Notes: a model not told the origin generated them from the letters alone. Numbered from the stretch's first letter, positions 44,863 to 53,340 are shown. The stretch: DNA of 64,000 bases from Dyella_B sp035503745 (GCF_035503745.1 NZ_DATJTC010000031.1:141948-205947), one strand, 5' to 3'. Numbers and translations: made by a program.

Positions 44863-46484
44863 CGCGCCCCCCATTGCCGGTTGAGGCGCCGATAGACCGG
44901 CGCAAGCTGGCGGTGCAGCTGTTTGAACGTCGCGAAGCAGTCGTCGTACAGGTTGCGCAGGCCCTGGCGCGGTTCGAAGCGTTGCCGATGCCGGCACAAC
45001 GCGGGGATGTCGCGATACGCCAGGTCGCCCAGGCCGATGCCGGCAATGAAGGCCGCGCCAAGCGCGTTGGCCTGGATCGGTGCGAGCGGCTGCTGCACGG
45101 CCATGCCGGTGACGTCGGCCATCATCTGGCACCACACGTCCGATTGGCCGCCACCGCCGACGATGGTCATGGTGCCATGGCGGTCGGCGCCGATGAAATC
45201 CAGCATCGGCTCCAGCATCCAGCGCGTGTTCAAGGCCACGCCTTCGAGAAAGGCGCGGATGATGTCTTCGCGTGTGTGTTCCAGCGATAGATTGAACAGG
45301 CCTGCGCGCAGATGGCGGTCGTCCACCGGCGTGCGCTCGCCCAGCAGCCATGGCATGTAGATAAGTCCGCGCGAGCCGGGCGGTACGCGGTCGGCGATGC
45401 GGTCGAGCAGCGGATAGACGTCCATACGCTGGTCGTCGCCCAGCAATTCGTCGGCGTGGAAAAGGATGCGGTCGCGCAGGAAGGCGAGATTGCCGCAGGC
45501 GGTCGTCTGCATCGCCATCGCCAGGTAGCGATCCGGTTGTGCGCAGGGCAGCGAGGCGATGTACGCGTTGAGATGGGTGCGCTTGTCCGGCACGTGCGCG
45601 CCGAGCCAGGAAGACGTACCCAGGTACAGATGCAACTCGCGGTCGCGCACGGTGCCGGCGCCGATCGCCACGGCGGAGTTGTCGATCGCACCGGCGACCA
45701 CCTGGGTATCGGGCGCCAGGCCCAGGCTGTCGGCGACGGTGGGCAGCAGCGTGCCGATGACCGCGGTCGAGGGCACCAGCTCGGGCAGCTTGTCGCGTTC
45801 CACGCCCAGCATGCGCAGCAGGCGCGCGTCGTAGCGCACCTGCGCCAGGTCGCGGTTGTCGGTGGCCCAGGTGGTGAGCGCCGAATCGTAGGTGGCGCAG
45901 CAGCGGCCGGTCAGGCGCAGGTTCATGAAGTCGAGCGCGTTGAGAAACTTGTCCGTGCGCTCGACCAGCGCCGGCTGGTGATCGTAGAGCCAGGCCATGT
46001 GTCCGGCCGGATCCTTGCCCGACAGCGACGGCGCGCCGCCGGTTAGGCGTAGCCAGCGCGCCAGCTTGAGCGGGCCGTAACCCTGGATGTTCAGCCGCCC
46101 GCCGCGCGCGCGCCGGCTGATGGCATCGGCGCCGCGCATATCCACCCACAGCATCGCGCGCGCCAGCGCGTTGCCGTGGCGGTCCACCGGGATCGTGCAT
46201 TCGCCGAAGGTCGAGCAGCACACCGCGACCACCTGCCGGCGGCGGCGCGCATCGGCGGCGAGCAGTTCCTGTGCGCCGTCCAGAAATGCCTGCCACCAAT
46301 CTTGCGGATCCTGTTCGACACCCAGCTCGTCCACCAGGTGCAGTGCGACGGCGCGGAACGTCCAGGCCAGCACGCGGCCGTCCAGGCCGATCAGCGCGCA
46401 TTTGCAGCCGGTCGTGCCCAGGTCTACCGCCAGGACCAGGCGGTCGTTGCCGGATGCCGCGCTGGCTGACGCCGTGCTGGGCAT
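44859..46484 (-). CDS. FGGY-family carbohydrate kinase (xylulokinase-like)
   Basis: 541 residues. ATP-dependent sugar or polyol kinase of the actin-like fold. The N-terminal phosphate loop is AVDLGTTGCKCALI with D21, and the candidate catalytic base is D268 in AGAIDNSAVAIGAG. YLGTSSWLGAHV and the C-terminal VGGGGQSDVWCQMMADVTG form the ATP site. The ATG at 46484 has GGGGAGCGAG upstream; a TTG at 46502 would add six residues. It is the first gene of the leftward catabolic string and is divergent from the TetR gene across an AT-rich palindromic region. It probably phosphorylates the imported sugar-like compound before aldol cleavage. Confidence 0.9.
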   Translation of the reverse strand: MPSTASASAASGNDRLVLAVDLGTTGCKCALIGLDGRVLAWTFRAVALHLVDELGVEQDPQDWWQAFLDGAQELLAADARRRRQVVAVCCSTFGECTIPVDRHGNALARAMLWVDMRGADAISRRARGGRLNIQGYGPLKLARWLRLTGGAPSLSGKDPAGHMAWLYDHQPALVERTDKFLNALDFMNLRLTGRCCATYDSALTTWATDNRDLAQVRYDARLLRMLGVERDKLPELVPSTAVIGTLLPTVADSLGLAPDTQVVAGAIDNSAVAIGAGTVRDRELHLYLGTSSWLGAHVPDKRTHLNAYIASLPCAQPDRYLAMAMQTTACGNLAFLRDRILFHADELLGDDQRMDVYPLLDRIADRVPPGSRGLIYMPWLLGERTPVDDRHLRAGLFNLSLEHTREDIIRAFLEGVALNTRWMLEPMLDFIGADRHGTMTIVGGGGQSDVWCQMMADVTGMAVQQPLAPIQANALGAAFIAGIGLGDLAYRDIPALCRHRQRFEPRQGLRNLYDDCFATFKQLHRQLAPVYRRLNRQWGAR

Positions 46485-46505
46485 GAATGCTCGCTCCCCC
46501 AAAAA

Positions 46506-46540
46506 GCTAGTATTAGCTACAATATAGTTATTGCTATAAT
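46506..46540. promoter_or_regulatory. TetR operator and divergent promoter region
   Basis: This is an AT-rich island in GC-rich DNA between the kinase and TetR genes. GCTA-GTAT-TAGC (46506-46517) is a perfect inverted repeat. An imperfect palindrome of halves TAGCTACAATA and TAGTTATTGCTA spans 46514-46536. A consensus TATAAT (46535-46540) faces the TetR gene. This fits TetR autoregulation plus control of the kinase operon; binding is inferred. Confidence 0.6.
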
Positions 46541-46574
46541 TCGCGCAATAGCCCTAAGCCAGGATCCCCGCTCC

Positions 46575-47255
46575 GTGCCAGAGCCCACCCAGAAGCGGCC
46601 CCGCGCCGCCGCCAAGCGCCCGAAGCTCGCGCTGGCGCCGAAAGTGACGCCGGCGCAGTCCCGCGCCGCCGAAACCTATGAGCACCTGCTCACCGTCACC
46701 GCCCAGGTGCTGGCGGAGGTGGGTTTCGAGCAGCTCAGCACCAACCTGGTGTGCCAGCGCGCCGGCCTGTCGCCACCGGCGCTGTACCGTTACTTCCCGA
46801 ACAAATACGCGTTGCTGCACGAGCTGGGCCTGCGCCTGATGCATCGACAGAATGCGTTGATCGCGCAATGGCTGACGCCCGCGGCGTTCGCTTCGGCGAC
46901 ACAGTTGGAAAACGCGTTGACCGGCTTGCTGCTGGAAACCTACGAAGTCACGCGCAAGACCACCGGCGGCATCTGGATCATGCGCGCGCTGCGTGCGATT
47001 CCGTTCCTGCAGGACGTGCGGCTGGAGTCGGCCACCGAAGTTGCAACCCAGGCTACCGCGCGCCTGAGCGAAGCTTTTCCCGGCGCCCCCGTGCGCGAAT
47101 TGCAGTTGATCGGCCGCGTCGCCGACAGCATGGCGTTCGCCGCGCTGGAGATGCTGTTCGACGACCCTGCGCTGGATGCGCCGGCGGTCATGCGGCTGGT
47201 GGCCGGAAGCCTGGCCAGCAACATCCGGCGTCTGCAGGGCGATACGGCGCGCTGA
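46575..47255 (+). CDS. TetR-family transcriptional regulator
   Basis: 226 residues. After a basic, proline-rich N-terminus (about 1-30), the TetR helix-turn-helix region covers about 34-80: TNLVCQRAGLSPPALYRYFP is the recognition element. The C-terminal ligand-binding domain is helical and not assigned to a subfamily. The start is the GTG at 46575, with AGGA upstream. Divergent from the FGGY kinase operon and next to paired palindromes, so it is the probable repressor of the kinase-aldolase-aminotransferase genes. The inducer would likely be the pathway substrate or an intermediate. It converges with the SDR gene (50-bp gap). Confidence 0.92.
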   Translation: MPEPTQKRPRAAAKRPKLALAPKVTPAQSRAAETYEHLLTVTAQVLAEVGFEQLSTNLVCQRAGLSPPALYRYFPNKYALLHELGLRLMHRQNALIAQWLTPAAFASATQLENALTGLLLETYEVTRKTTGGIWIMRALRAIPFLQDVRLESATEVATQATARLSEAFPGAPVRELQLIGRVADSMAFAALEMLFDDPALDAPAVMRLVAGSLASNIRRLQGDTAR

Positions 47256-47305
47256 GCCGCGCCGGTGCGGATCGATGCACGCGCGCACTTGCAGCGTGCG
47301 CCGAT

Positions 47306-48358
47306 TCATGACGCGGCATCCGCGCGTTGCGCGGCCCAGCTGCGGTAATGCTCGTGCAGCGTCTGCTCGATCGGGCGGTAGACAATGCCCAGTTCGTCGA
47401 TGCTGCGGCGGTTGTCCACCTTGAAACGGATACCCAAGTGCCTGCGGATGTAATCCTGGGTCAGGCCGAACAATGGCCCGATCAGCCGCACCAGCGGGTC
47501 GGGCACCTGGTGCCTGGGCAGCAGCCAGGGGCGCCGGTGGATCGCGCGTACGATCGTGGCGATCTGCGCAAAGGAAATCATCTCCCGCGCCGCCAGGATA
47601 TAGCGCCCCTGCGCCTGTGGCCGGTTCGCCGCATTGATGTGCGCCTTCGCCACCTCGCGCACATCGACGGTGGTCAGGTACAGGTTCGGCATGCCGTAGA
47701 AGAAATAGCCCTTGAACATTTCATCGAGCAAAAACAGGCTGCCGGACTCCGACGCGGGCGTGAGCGAGGGCCCGAGGATCATGCCGGGGTTGATCGCGAC
47801 CAGGCTCCAGCGATCCTGCGCGCGGGACAGGCGCCAAGCCTCTTTTTCGGCTTCGACCTTGGCGTAGTGGTAAGGGTTGTTGTCGAGCGTACTGCTGGTG
47901 TTGAAGTAACGTTCGGCCAGCGTCTGGTCTTGCATATCCAGCACGTCGATGTAATCGCCAAAGATCGCGCCGACGGTGGAGGTCATCACCACGCGCCGCA
48001 CGTCGCCGCAGCGATTGACGCTGTCGAGCACGTTACGCGTGCCCAAAAGGGCCGGCTCCAGCATCTGGCGCCGTCCGTCCTTGATCTTTTCGGGCAGCAG
48101 GAACGGCGAGGCCACGTGGTGCACCACGCCGCAGCCGCGCACGGCGGCATCGAAGGCGCCGGGTGACAGCAGGTCGGCCTCGAACAATTGCAATCGATCG
48201 GGAAATTGCCGCTGCAGTTGGCGCAGTGGACGAAGCTTGGCCTCATGGCCGAGGTTGCGCACCGTGGCATGCACGGCATGGCCGGCTTGCAGCAACTGAA
48301 GGATCAGGTGGCTGGCCACGAAACCACTGCCGCCGGTGACCAATGCCGTTTCGTTCAT
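47306..48358 (-). CDS. Extended SDR, NAD(P)-dependent aldehyde/flavonol reductase-like
   Basis: 350 residues. N-terminal NAD(P) motif TALVTGGSGFVASHLILQLL (4-23). The catalytic Y-x3-K is in NNPYHYAKVEAEKEA, with the preceding serine in VVMTSTVGAIFG. VHHVASPFLL and TTVDVREVAKAHI are typical of the dihydroflavonol-4-reductase / aldehyde reductase group. It probably reduces a carbonyl, NADPH-linked. It lies 54 bp downstream of the diheme cytochrome gene on the same strand, so it may be the third gene of that unit. The substrate is unknown, and a role with the neighbouring kinase-aldolase operon is also possible. Confidence 0.85.
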   Translation of the reverse strand: MNETALVTGGSGFVASHLILQLLQAGHAVHATVRNLGHEAKLRPLRQLQRQFPDRLQLFEADLLSPGAFDAAVRGCGVVHHVASPFLLPEKIKDGRRQMLEPALLGTRNVLDSVNRCGDVRRVVMTSTVGAIFGDYIDVLDMQDQTLAERYFNTSSTLDNNPYHYAKVEAEKEAWRLSRAQDRWSLVAINPGMILGPSLTPASESGSLFLLDEMFKGYFFYGMPNLYLTTVDVREVAKAHINAANRPQAQGRYILAAREMISFAQIATIVRAIHRRPWLLPRHQVPDPLVRLIGPLFGLTQDYIRRHLGIRFKVDNRRSIDELGIVYRPIEQTLHEHYRSWAAQRADAAS

Positions 48359-48412
48359 AGCGTTCCTGGCAAGCGGTGGATGCGAGGGTCGTCTTCGGTG
48401 CGGCCTTGCGGT

Positions 48413-49570
48413 TCAATGCAGCACCTTGCAATCGCCCGATAGCGATGCGATCCATGCCTTGATCAAGGCGACGCCTTCCTGATGCACGGTGCTGCGGCCC
48501 AGTTCGGGCATCATCGTGCCGGGCGTGGCGGAACTGAGGCGGTAAGGCAGGATCGAGTCGTCCGGATGCCCCGGCACGATGTCGAAATCGTGATCGCCGG
48601 TGCCTTGTCCGGCGGCGGTCGGCGGCTTGCAGATGCCCAGGTGGTGATCTTCGGGCGTGGCGATGTCCAACGTAAGTCCGGTGGTGTTGGCCGCGCCTTT
48701 GGGGTTGTGGCAATGGCCGCAGTTGATATCGAGGTAGGCGCGTGCGCGCGCATCGAGCGGTGCGTTCGCATCCATCCAGTTTGCGTTGCGCGGCGCCTGG
48801 GCCGGCGCCGGTGCGCCGGTGAGGTAGCCCACGCGCACCAGGTGCGCCAGTTCGTTTTCCTCGCCGTCGGCGTAGCGGTAATCGCGGTTGAGGTGGCGTG
48901 CCTTCGGGCCGATCGGTTGTAGCGCGCGCGTGGTCCAGTCGCGCGCGTGGCAGCTTGCGCACTGGCTTTGGTCCGGCACCACGTAGTTGAAGTTTTCGCG
49001 CTCTCCGTTGTCGCTGACCAGCGTCAAGGGCTGTATGTCGCCGGTGCGGGCCAGCATGGCATCGGTCTGGCTGGCGTTCCAGACATAGGGAATGGCCACC
49101 CAGCCGTCCTTGCGCCGCACCAGCAGGCGCGTTTCGACCAGGTGCACGTTGGCTAACTGCAACCCTTGCCCGGGGCCGGCGATATCGCCGCGCGTATCGT
49201 AGGTGCGCGCCACATCGCCAGGGTTGCGTGCTTCGCCCTTGGGCAACGGATAGAAGAAGGTCTTGCTGATGATGGTGCCGACCGGAAAGTCGAAGGTGCC
49301 GGTGGGGTTGTATGTCGCCGCCACGCCCTTGGGCATCCAGATGGTGCGCAGCTTATGCGCGTAGTCGGTGAACAACGGCGTGTTGAGGTCGTACGGCACC
49401 ACGCCTTCATTCAACTGCAGCACACCGCCGCGCGCTTGCAGTACGTGCCAGTCGCTCAACTTCTGCGGATAGCCCTGGTCGTGGAACGCAACCGGATCCA
49501 TCGCGCGATGGCAGCCGCACAGGCACGCCAGCGCGAGCAGCCATCCGCACATCCACATCTTCTTCGGCAT
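48413..49570 (-). CDS. Diheme c-type cytochrome lipoprotein (TIGR03806/SO2930 type)
   Basis: 385 residues. N-terminal lipoprotein-type signal with candidate lipobox cysteine C20 (LACLCGC). Two heme-attachment motifs are present, C204-AS-C207-H208 and C284-GH-C287-H288, so it binds two c-type hemes outside the cytoplasm. GTIISKTFFYPLP and ETRLLVRRKDGWVAIPYVWN are family landmarks. Proteins of this family occur as a pair with a parallel beta-helix lipoprotein, as here (11-bp gap). The pair's function is unknown. I infer an electron-transfer protein acting with, or on, a ligand bound by the beta-helix protein. Confidence 0.85.
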   Translation of the reverse strand: MPKKMWMCGWLLALACLCGCHRAMDPVAFHDQGYPQKLSDWHVLQARGGVLQLNEGVVPYDLNTPLFTDYAHKLRTIWMPKGVAATYNPTGTFDFPVGTIISKTFFYPLPKGEARNPGDVARTYDTRGDIAGPGQGLQLANVHLVETRLLVRRKDGWVAIPYVWNASQTDAMLARTGDIQPLTLVSDNGERENFNYVVPDQSQCASCHARDWTTRALQPIGPKARHLNRDYRYADGEENELAHLVRVGYLTGAPAPAQAPRNANWMDANAPLDARARAYLDINCGHCHNPKGAANTTGLTLDIATPEDHHLGICKPPTAAGQGTGDHDFDIVPGHPDDSILPYRLSSATPGTMMPELGRSTVHQEGVALIKAWIASLSGDCKVLH

Positions 49571-49581
49571 CGGCGACGCTC

Positions 49582-50817
49582 TCAGACTTTCGGTTCGGGG
49601 TTCAGTGTGACCGGCGGCAGCTTGGGCAGGGTGCACTGGTAGGGCTTGGTGTCCGTGCTGGGATTCTTGTAGCCGTGCGGACCATCGATGTTGAGCACGC
49701 CGTTGACGTCCCGGATGCAGATGCGATCGCCGGGCGGCGGCAGGCCATCGACCCCGTCCTTCGGATCGGCATACCCGTCCCAGACCACGTCGGGGAATTT
49801 GCCGGTGAGGCCGTAGACGGCGGTCTTCAAGGCTTTCAGCTTCAAGCCATCGGGCGAATCGCCGCCGCCGGTGATGTGGTTGCCGTAGACGTAGATACCT
49901 TTGGGATACGGGTTGTAATCGGCGGCGACGCCGCGCGTGTTGTAGTAATTGGTGGAGAAATAGCTGGAGATGATGATGCTGGCGGTCTGGTTGTCGGCGA
50001 TGTCGTTGTCGAAAATCTCCACCTTGTCGTTGGAGTTGACCACGATGCCCGAGCCCGCCGGCACGCTGGCTACGGCTGCGCCTTTCTTGGCGAAGTTGCC
50101 CGTGTTGTTGGCCAGTACCTTGTTGTGGAAAACGCGCGTGGCATGTCCGGCCTGCGACAGGTTGGGCATGTTGAAGACCAGGATGCCGCCGGTATTTCTG
50201 GTGGCGGTATTGTCGTAGACATCCGCGTCCACCGAGTTCTCGATCTCGATGCCGGCCACGTTCTGCTCGGCGCGATTGCGGCGCACGACGATGTTGTTGG
50301 ACTGGCCGACGTAGATGCCTGCGTCGGAGGCGCCAATCACCACCGAATCTTCCACCAGCACGTTTTGCGTTTTCACCGGATACAGGCCATAGGCGCCATT
50401 GTTGCCGCTGGGGCCGTCGGTCCACTCGATGCGCACGCCGTGGATGGTGATGTTCTTGCCCTGGTTGATCTTCAGCGCGTCGCCCATAGTGTCTTCGATG
50501 GCGAGGTTCTCGATGGTGAAGTCATTGGCATTCACCAGCAAGCCTTCGGGGCCCACCACCTGGCCCTTGAAAGACAGCACGGTTTTGTCCATGCCGGCGC
50601 CGCGAATCGTCACGCCATCGGTGCGCAGGCTGAGGCCGCGCTTGAGCGCGAAGTGGCCGGCAGGAATGTCGATGACGCTGCCGGGTCTTGCGTCCAGCAG
50701 TTGCTGCTGAAGCTTGCTTTGGAACGATTGATCGGCCTGGCTCTGCTGCGTGGCGTCCTGGTGGCCGCAGGCGGCGAGCAACAGTGCGATGCCGAAAAGC
50801 GTATGGGTCTTGCGCAT
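49582..50817 (-). CDS. Parallel beta-helix lipoprotein (TIGR03805 type)
   Basis: 411 residues. Lipoprotein signal MRKTHTLFGIALLLAACG with lipobox LAAC, C17. After residue 45 it is a right-handed parallel beta-helix with repeated turns: SVIDIPAGHFALKRGLSL, VTIRGAGMDKTVLSF, FTIENLAIEDTMGDALKI, and VVRRNRAEQNVAGIEIENS. The C-terminus (DGPHGYKNPSTDTKPYQC) has two cysteines. The fold suggests a polysaccharide-related binding or lyase-like role, but no catalytic residues can be assigned. It is the first gene of a leftward unit with the diheme cytochrome. The ATG at 50817 starts the signal peptide. The pairing is a known but uncharacterised association. Confidence 0.87.
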   Translation of the reverse strand: MRKTHTLFGIALLLAACGHQDATQQSQADQSFQSKLQQQLLDARPGSVIDIPAGHFALKRGLSLRTDGVTIRGAGMDKTVLSFKGQVVGPEGLLVNANDFTIENLAIEDTMGDALKINQGKNITIHGVRIEWTDGPSGNNGAYGLYPVKTQNVLVEDSVVIGASDAGIYVGQSNNIVVRRNRAEQNVAGIEIENSVDADVYDNTATRNTGGILVFNMPNLSQAGHATRVFHNKVLANNTGNFAKKGAAVASVPAGSGIVVNSNDKVEIFDNDIADNQTASIIISSYFSTNYYNTRGVAADYNPYPKGIYVYGNHITGGGDSPDGLKLKALKTAVYGLTGKFPDVVWDGYADPKDGVDGLPPPGDRICIRDVNGVLNIDGPHGYKNPSTDTKPYQCTLPKLPPVTLNPEPKV

Positions 50818-51396
50818 GGCCAGATCTCCCCTCGCGCCCTGCGGCGCGGTATGCGCTGCACTGTCCCGCAAGTGCGTAGCGGCGGGGAGGGCATAAGGGA
50901 CGTGCACGGGGGGCAATCAGGCCAGCGTGTAGAAAAGGTGACTGGCTCAGAGGGGCCTTGGTGGCCCGTGATGCCCTGGCCTGTGGCGCCGGCTACCTTG
51001 AAAGAAATTCAAAATCATGTTGCAGAGATATCGCTTTTAGAAGGCCATCGGCCGTCTTACCTTGAAGGCATATCAAGCATCCATGGAGGTCGTCGTGCGT
51101 GCGTTCCCGGTTTCCCGGCTGTTTCAGCAGATGTTTGGCGCCGAAGGCGGCAAGGCGCGCAGGGTGTCCGCCAGCGCGGCGATGGCGTCGCCATCGTCAG
51201 GTACCAGGCGCCCCGGCCAGGCCCGCGCCCAGGCGCCCAGGCGGCTTGCACGTTTATGCCTGGGCATCGGCGACGGCAGCGTGCACCGCCAATAGATCGC
51301 CGGCGCGCAACGTCGCCGGCACGCGCAGGCTTTGCCTTGCCCGGCCATGTCCTCGTGCCATAGTGTGACGCACGCATACAAGGAGCGGGGGCAGGC
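50818..51396. other. 579-bp intergenic region, possible gene remnant
   Basis: No intact gene is visible. On the leftward strand two short protein-like stretches occur in different frames: LRVPATLRAGDLLAVHAAV just before a stop near 51265, then LGAWARAWPGRLVPDDGDA, ending near 51124. They could be a frameshifted remnant, but GC-rich DNA often gives such open stretches. The part near 50818-51000 should hold the beta-helix promoter. Confidence 0.3.
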
Positions 51397-52032
51397 ATGG
51401 CGAGCGCGACACAGGATCTGGATCAGTTTGTGCGCGATGCCTTGTTGCGCGGGTGTTCGCGCCAGAGCATCGAAAAGGCGTTGCTCGATACCGGTTGGGC
51501 GCCGGAACAGGTGAGCGGTGCGCTGGCCGCGTACGCGGACGTGTCGTTCGCTGTGCCCGTGCCGCGGCCGCGCGCTTATTTGTCGGCGCGGGAAGCGTTT
51601 TTTTATCTGGTGCTGTTCACCACGCTATATCTGAGCGCCTATCACCTGGGTAGTCTGCTGTTCGATTTGATCGACCGGCATTTCCCCGATCCGGCCATCT
51701 ACCGTTATGGCGCCGATGAAGGTATCCGCTGGTCGGTGGCCACGATCATCATTGCGTTTCCGGTGTTTCTGCTGCTTTCGGCGAAAATCGGCCGCGAGTT
51801 GAAGCAGCAGCCGATCAAGCGGCAGTCCGCCGTGCGGCGCTGGCTGACCTATCTGACGTTGTTTGTCGCCGCGGTGGTGTTGCTGATCGATCTGATCACG
51901 CTGGTCGATAGCCTGCTCGGCGGCGAGGCGACAATGCGCGTGCTGTTGAAGATCATCGTGGCCGGCACGATCGCAGGCGTGATTTTCGGCTATTACCTGC
52001 GCGATCTTCGCCGCGATGAGCAGGTGTCATGA
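51397..52032 (+). CDS. DUF5671 domain membrane protein
   Basis: 211 residues. The N-terminal 45 residues form a small helical module (LDQFVRDALLRGCSRQSIEKAL, WAPEQVSGALAAYAD) resembling those placed before DUF5671. They are followed by four membrane segments, near 64-86, 108-130, 145-170 and 180-200. YLSAREAFFYLVLFTTLYLS marks the domain start. The function of the family is unknown. The ATG at 51397 has GGAGCGGGGG upstream. The stop overlaps the next gene's ATG by four bases, so the two are co-translated. Confidence 0.8.
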   Translation: MASATQDLDQFVRDALLRGCSRQSIEKALLDTGWAPEQVSGALAAYADVSFAVPVPRPRAYLSAREAFFYLVLFTTLYLSAYHLGSLLFDLIDRHFPDPAIYRYGADEGIRWSVATIIIAFPVFLLLSAKIGRELKQQPIKRQSAVRRWLTYLTLFVAAVVLLIDLITLVDSLLGGEATMRVLLKIIVAGTIAGVIFGYYLRDLRRDEQVS

Positions 52033-52478
52033 GTGATGGCGTGCTGGGGCGATGGCTGTTGGGCGTGGCGTCCGTGGTGATGATCGGCGCGGTGCTGGCC
52101 GGGCTCGACGCGGTCGGTACGCCAGCGCGCCAGCGCGCGTTGCGGTTGGACCAGGCGCGTGTGCAGGATCTGGGCGTGATTGCGCGTGGCGTGCAGAACC
52201 ACTGGAGGCGTTATCACGTTCTGCCAGTGGATCTGGGCGCCTATGATGTCAGCGGCGGTCGCGGCATCGATCGCGCAACCGGCAAGCCTTATGCGTACAG
52301 CGTGCTCAGCGACGAAAGCTATAGCCTGTGCGCCACGTTCGACCTGGCTTCGGATGCGGGCCATGGCGGCCGCAGCAATCCGTACACGTACGTGCCGGAT
52401 GCGCCAGGGTGGCAGCATCCGGCAGGCCAGCATTGCTTCGTTTTTCTGACCGACCACGGCCCCAGCCCCGCCAAGTAA
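52029..52478 (+). CDS. Hypothetical membrane-anchored protein paired with DUF5671
   Basis: 149 residues. One N-terminal membrane helix (about 8-27, LLGVASVVMIGAVLAGLDA), then an extracytoplasmic domain with two cysteines (SLCATFDLASD; HCFVFLTDHGP). The central part, VIARGVQNHWRRYHVLPVDL, resembles a pilin-like helix followed by a short beta region (YAYSVLSDESYSLCATF), as in small type II secretion pseudopilin-like proteins, but the prepilin peptidase site is absent. Co-translated with the DUF5671 gene (ATGA overlap). Function unknown; I infer a two-component membrane complex. Confidence 0.68.
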   Translation: MSDGVLGRWLLGVASVVMIGAVLAGLDAVGTPARQRALRLDQARVQDLGVIARGVQNHWRRYHVLPVDLGAYDVSGGRGIDRATGKPYAYSVLSDESYSLCATFDLASDAGHGGRSNPYTYVPDAPGWQHPAGQHCFVFLTDHGPSPAK

Positions 52479-52507
52479 ACGCGGGGCTGTTGCCCAGGCG
52501 CAAACAA

Positions 52508-53254
52508 TCAGCGCATGCCGCCAGCGGCGTACAGCTGCTCGCCGGTCAGCCAATAGGAGTCGTCGGACGCCAGGAACACCGCGATCGACGCGATATCGTT
52601 GGGCTGGCCGATGCGGCCCAGCGGCGTCTGCGCGGTGGCGTTGTTGTGGAAATCCGAACCGATGAAGCCGGCCGCATGCGTGCCTTCGGTTTCGACCATG
52701 CCGGGGTTGAGCGCATTGACGCGAATCTTGCGTGGACCAAGTTCACGCGACAGCACGCCGGTGATGGCATCCACCGCACCCTCGGTGGCGGTGTAGACAG
52801 CACTCCCCGGAGGCGTGATGCGGGTGACCAGCGAGCCGATATTGATGACGCTCGCGCCCTCGCCCAGGTGCTTGGCGGCCGCCTGCGTGGTCAGCAACAA
52901 GCCCAGCACATTGACGTTGAACTGCTTGTTGAAATGCGCCTCGGTGATCTCTTCCAGCGGCGCGAATTCATAAACGCCGGAGTTGTTGACCAGAATGTCG
53001 AGGCGGCCGAACTGCTTCACCGCCGCCTCGACCAGTGCTTGCGCATCGGCAGCCTTGGACACGTCGCCGCCCGCGGCCACGGCCTTGCCGCCGGCCTTGG
53101 TGATCTCGGCCACCACGGCCTCGGCGCCGGCCTTGCTGGACGCATAGTTGACCACCACGGACGCGCCTTCCGCGGCCAGTGCCTTGGCAATGGCCGCGCC
53201 GATGCCCTTGGATGCCCCGGTTACCAGGGCGACTTTACCTTTGAGTTTGCTCAT
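52508..53254 (-). CDS. Classical SDR oxidoreductase with an altered catalytic lysine
   Basis: 248 residues. Cofactor motif VTGASKGIGAAIAKAL (11-26), NNSGVYEF (90-97), N115, S141 and Y154 are in place for a glucose/3-oxoacyl-type SDR. However, the catalytic lysine of Y-x3-K is replaced: Y154-TAT-E158, encoded GAG, one base from the AAG of relatives. This should weaken or abolish normal proton relay unless another residue compensates. The C-terminal GMR end is typical for the group. Divergent from an ArsR gene, with a TAGTTC/GAACTA palindrome between, so it is probably repressed by that protein. Confidence 0.88.
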   Translation of the reverse strand: MSKLKGKVALVTGASKGIGAAIAKALAAEGASVVVNYASSKAGAEAVVAEITKAGGKAVAAGGDVSKAADAQALVEAAVKQFGRLDILVNNSGVYEFAPLEEITEAHFNKQFNVNVLGLLLTTQAAAKHLGEGASVINIGSLVTRITPPGSAVYTATEGAVDAITGVLSRELGPRKIRVNALNPGMVETEGTHAAGFIGSDFHNNATAQTPLGRIGQPNDIASIAVFLASDDSYWLTGEQLYAAGGMR

Positions 53255-53311
53255 GACGATGCCTGACCTTTGCAGTGAGTTGCGGGAGAAAAGCGGAGTT
53301 CTCGGATACCG

Positions 53312-53340
53312 TAGTTCGTAACCTATGAACTATGGAACTA
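53312..53340. promoter_or_regulatory. Candidate ArsR operator between the SDR and ArsR genes
   Basis: TAGTTC (53312-53317) and GAACTA (53327-53332) form an inverted repeat with a 9-base spacer. A second GAACTA follows at 53335-53340. The site is only 29 bases before the ArsR start, so binding would fit autoregulation and SDR control. Inferred from position. Confidence 0.55.
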
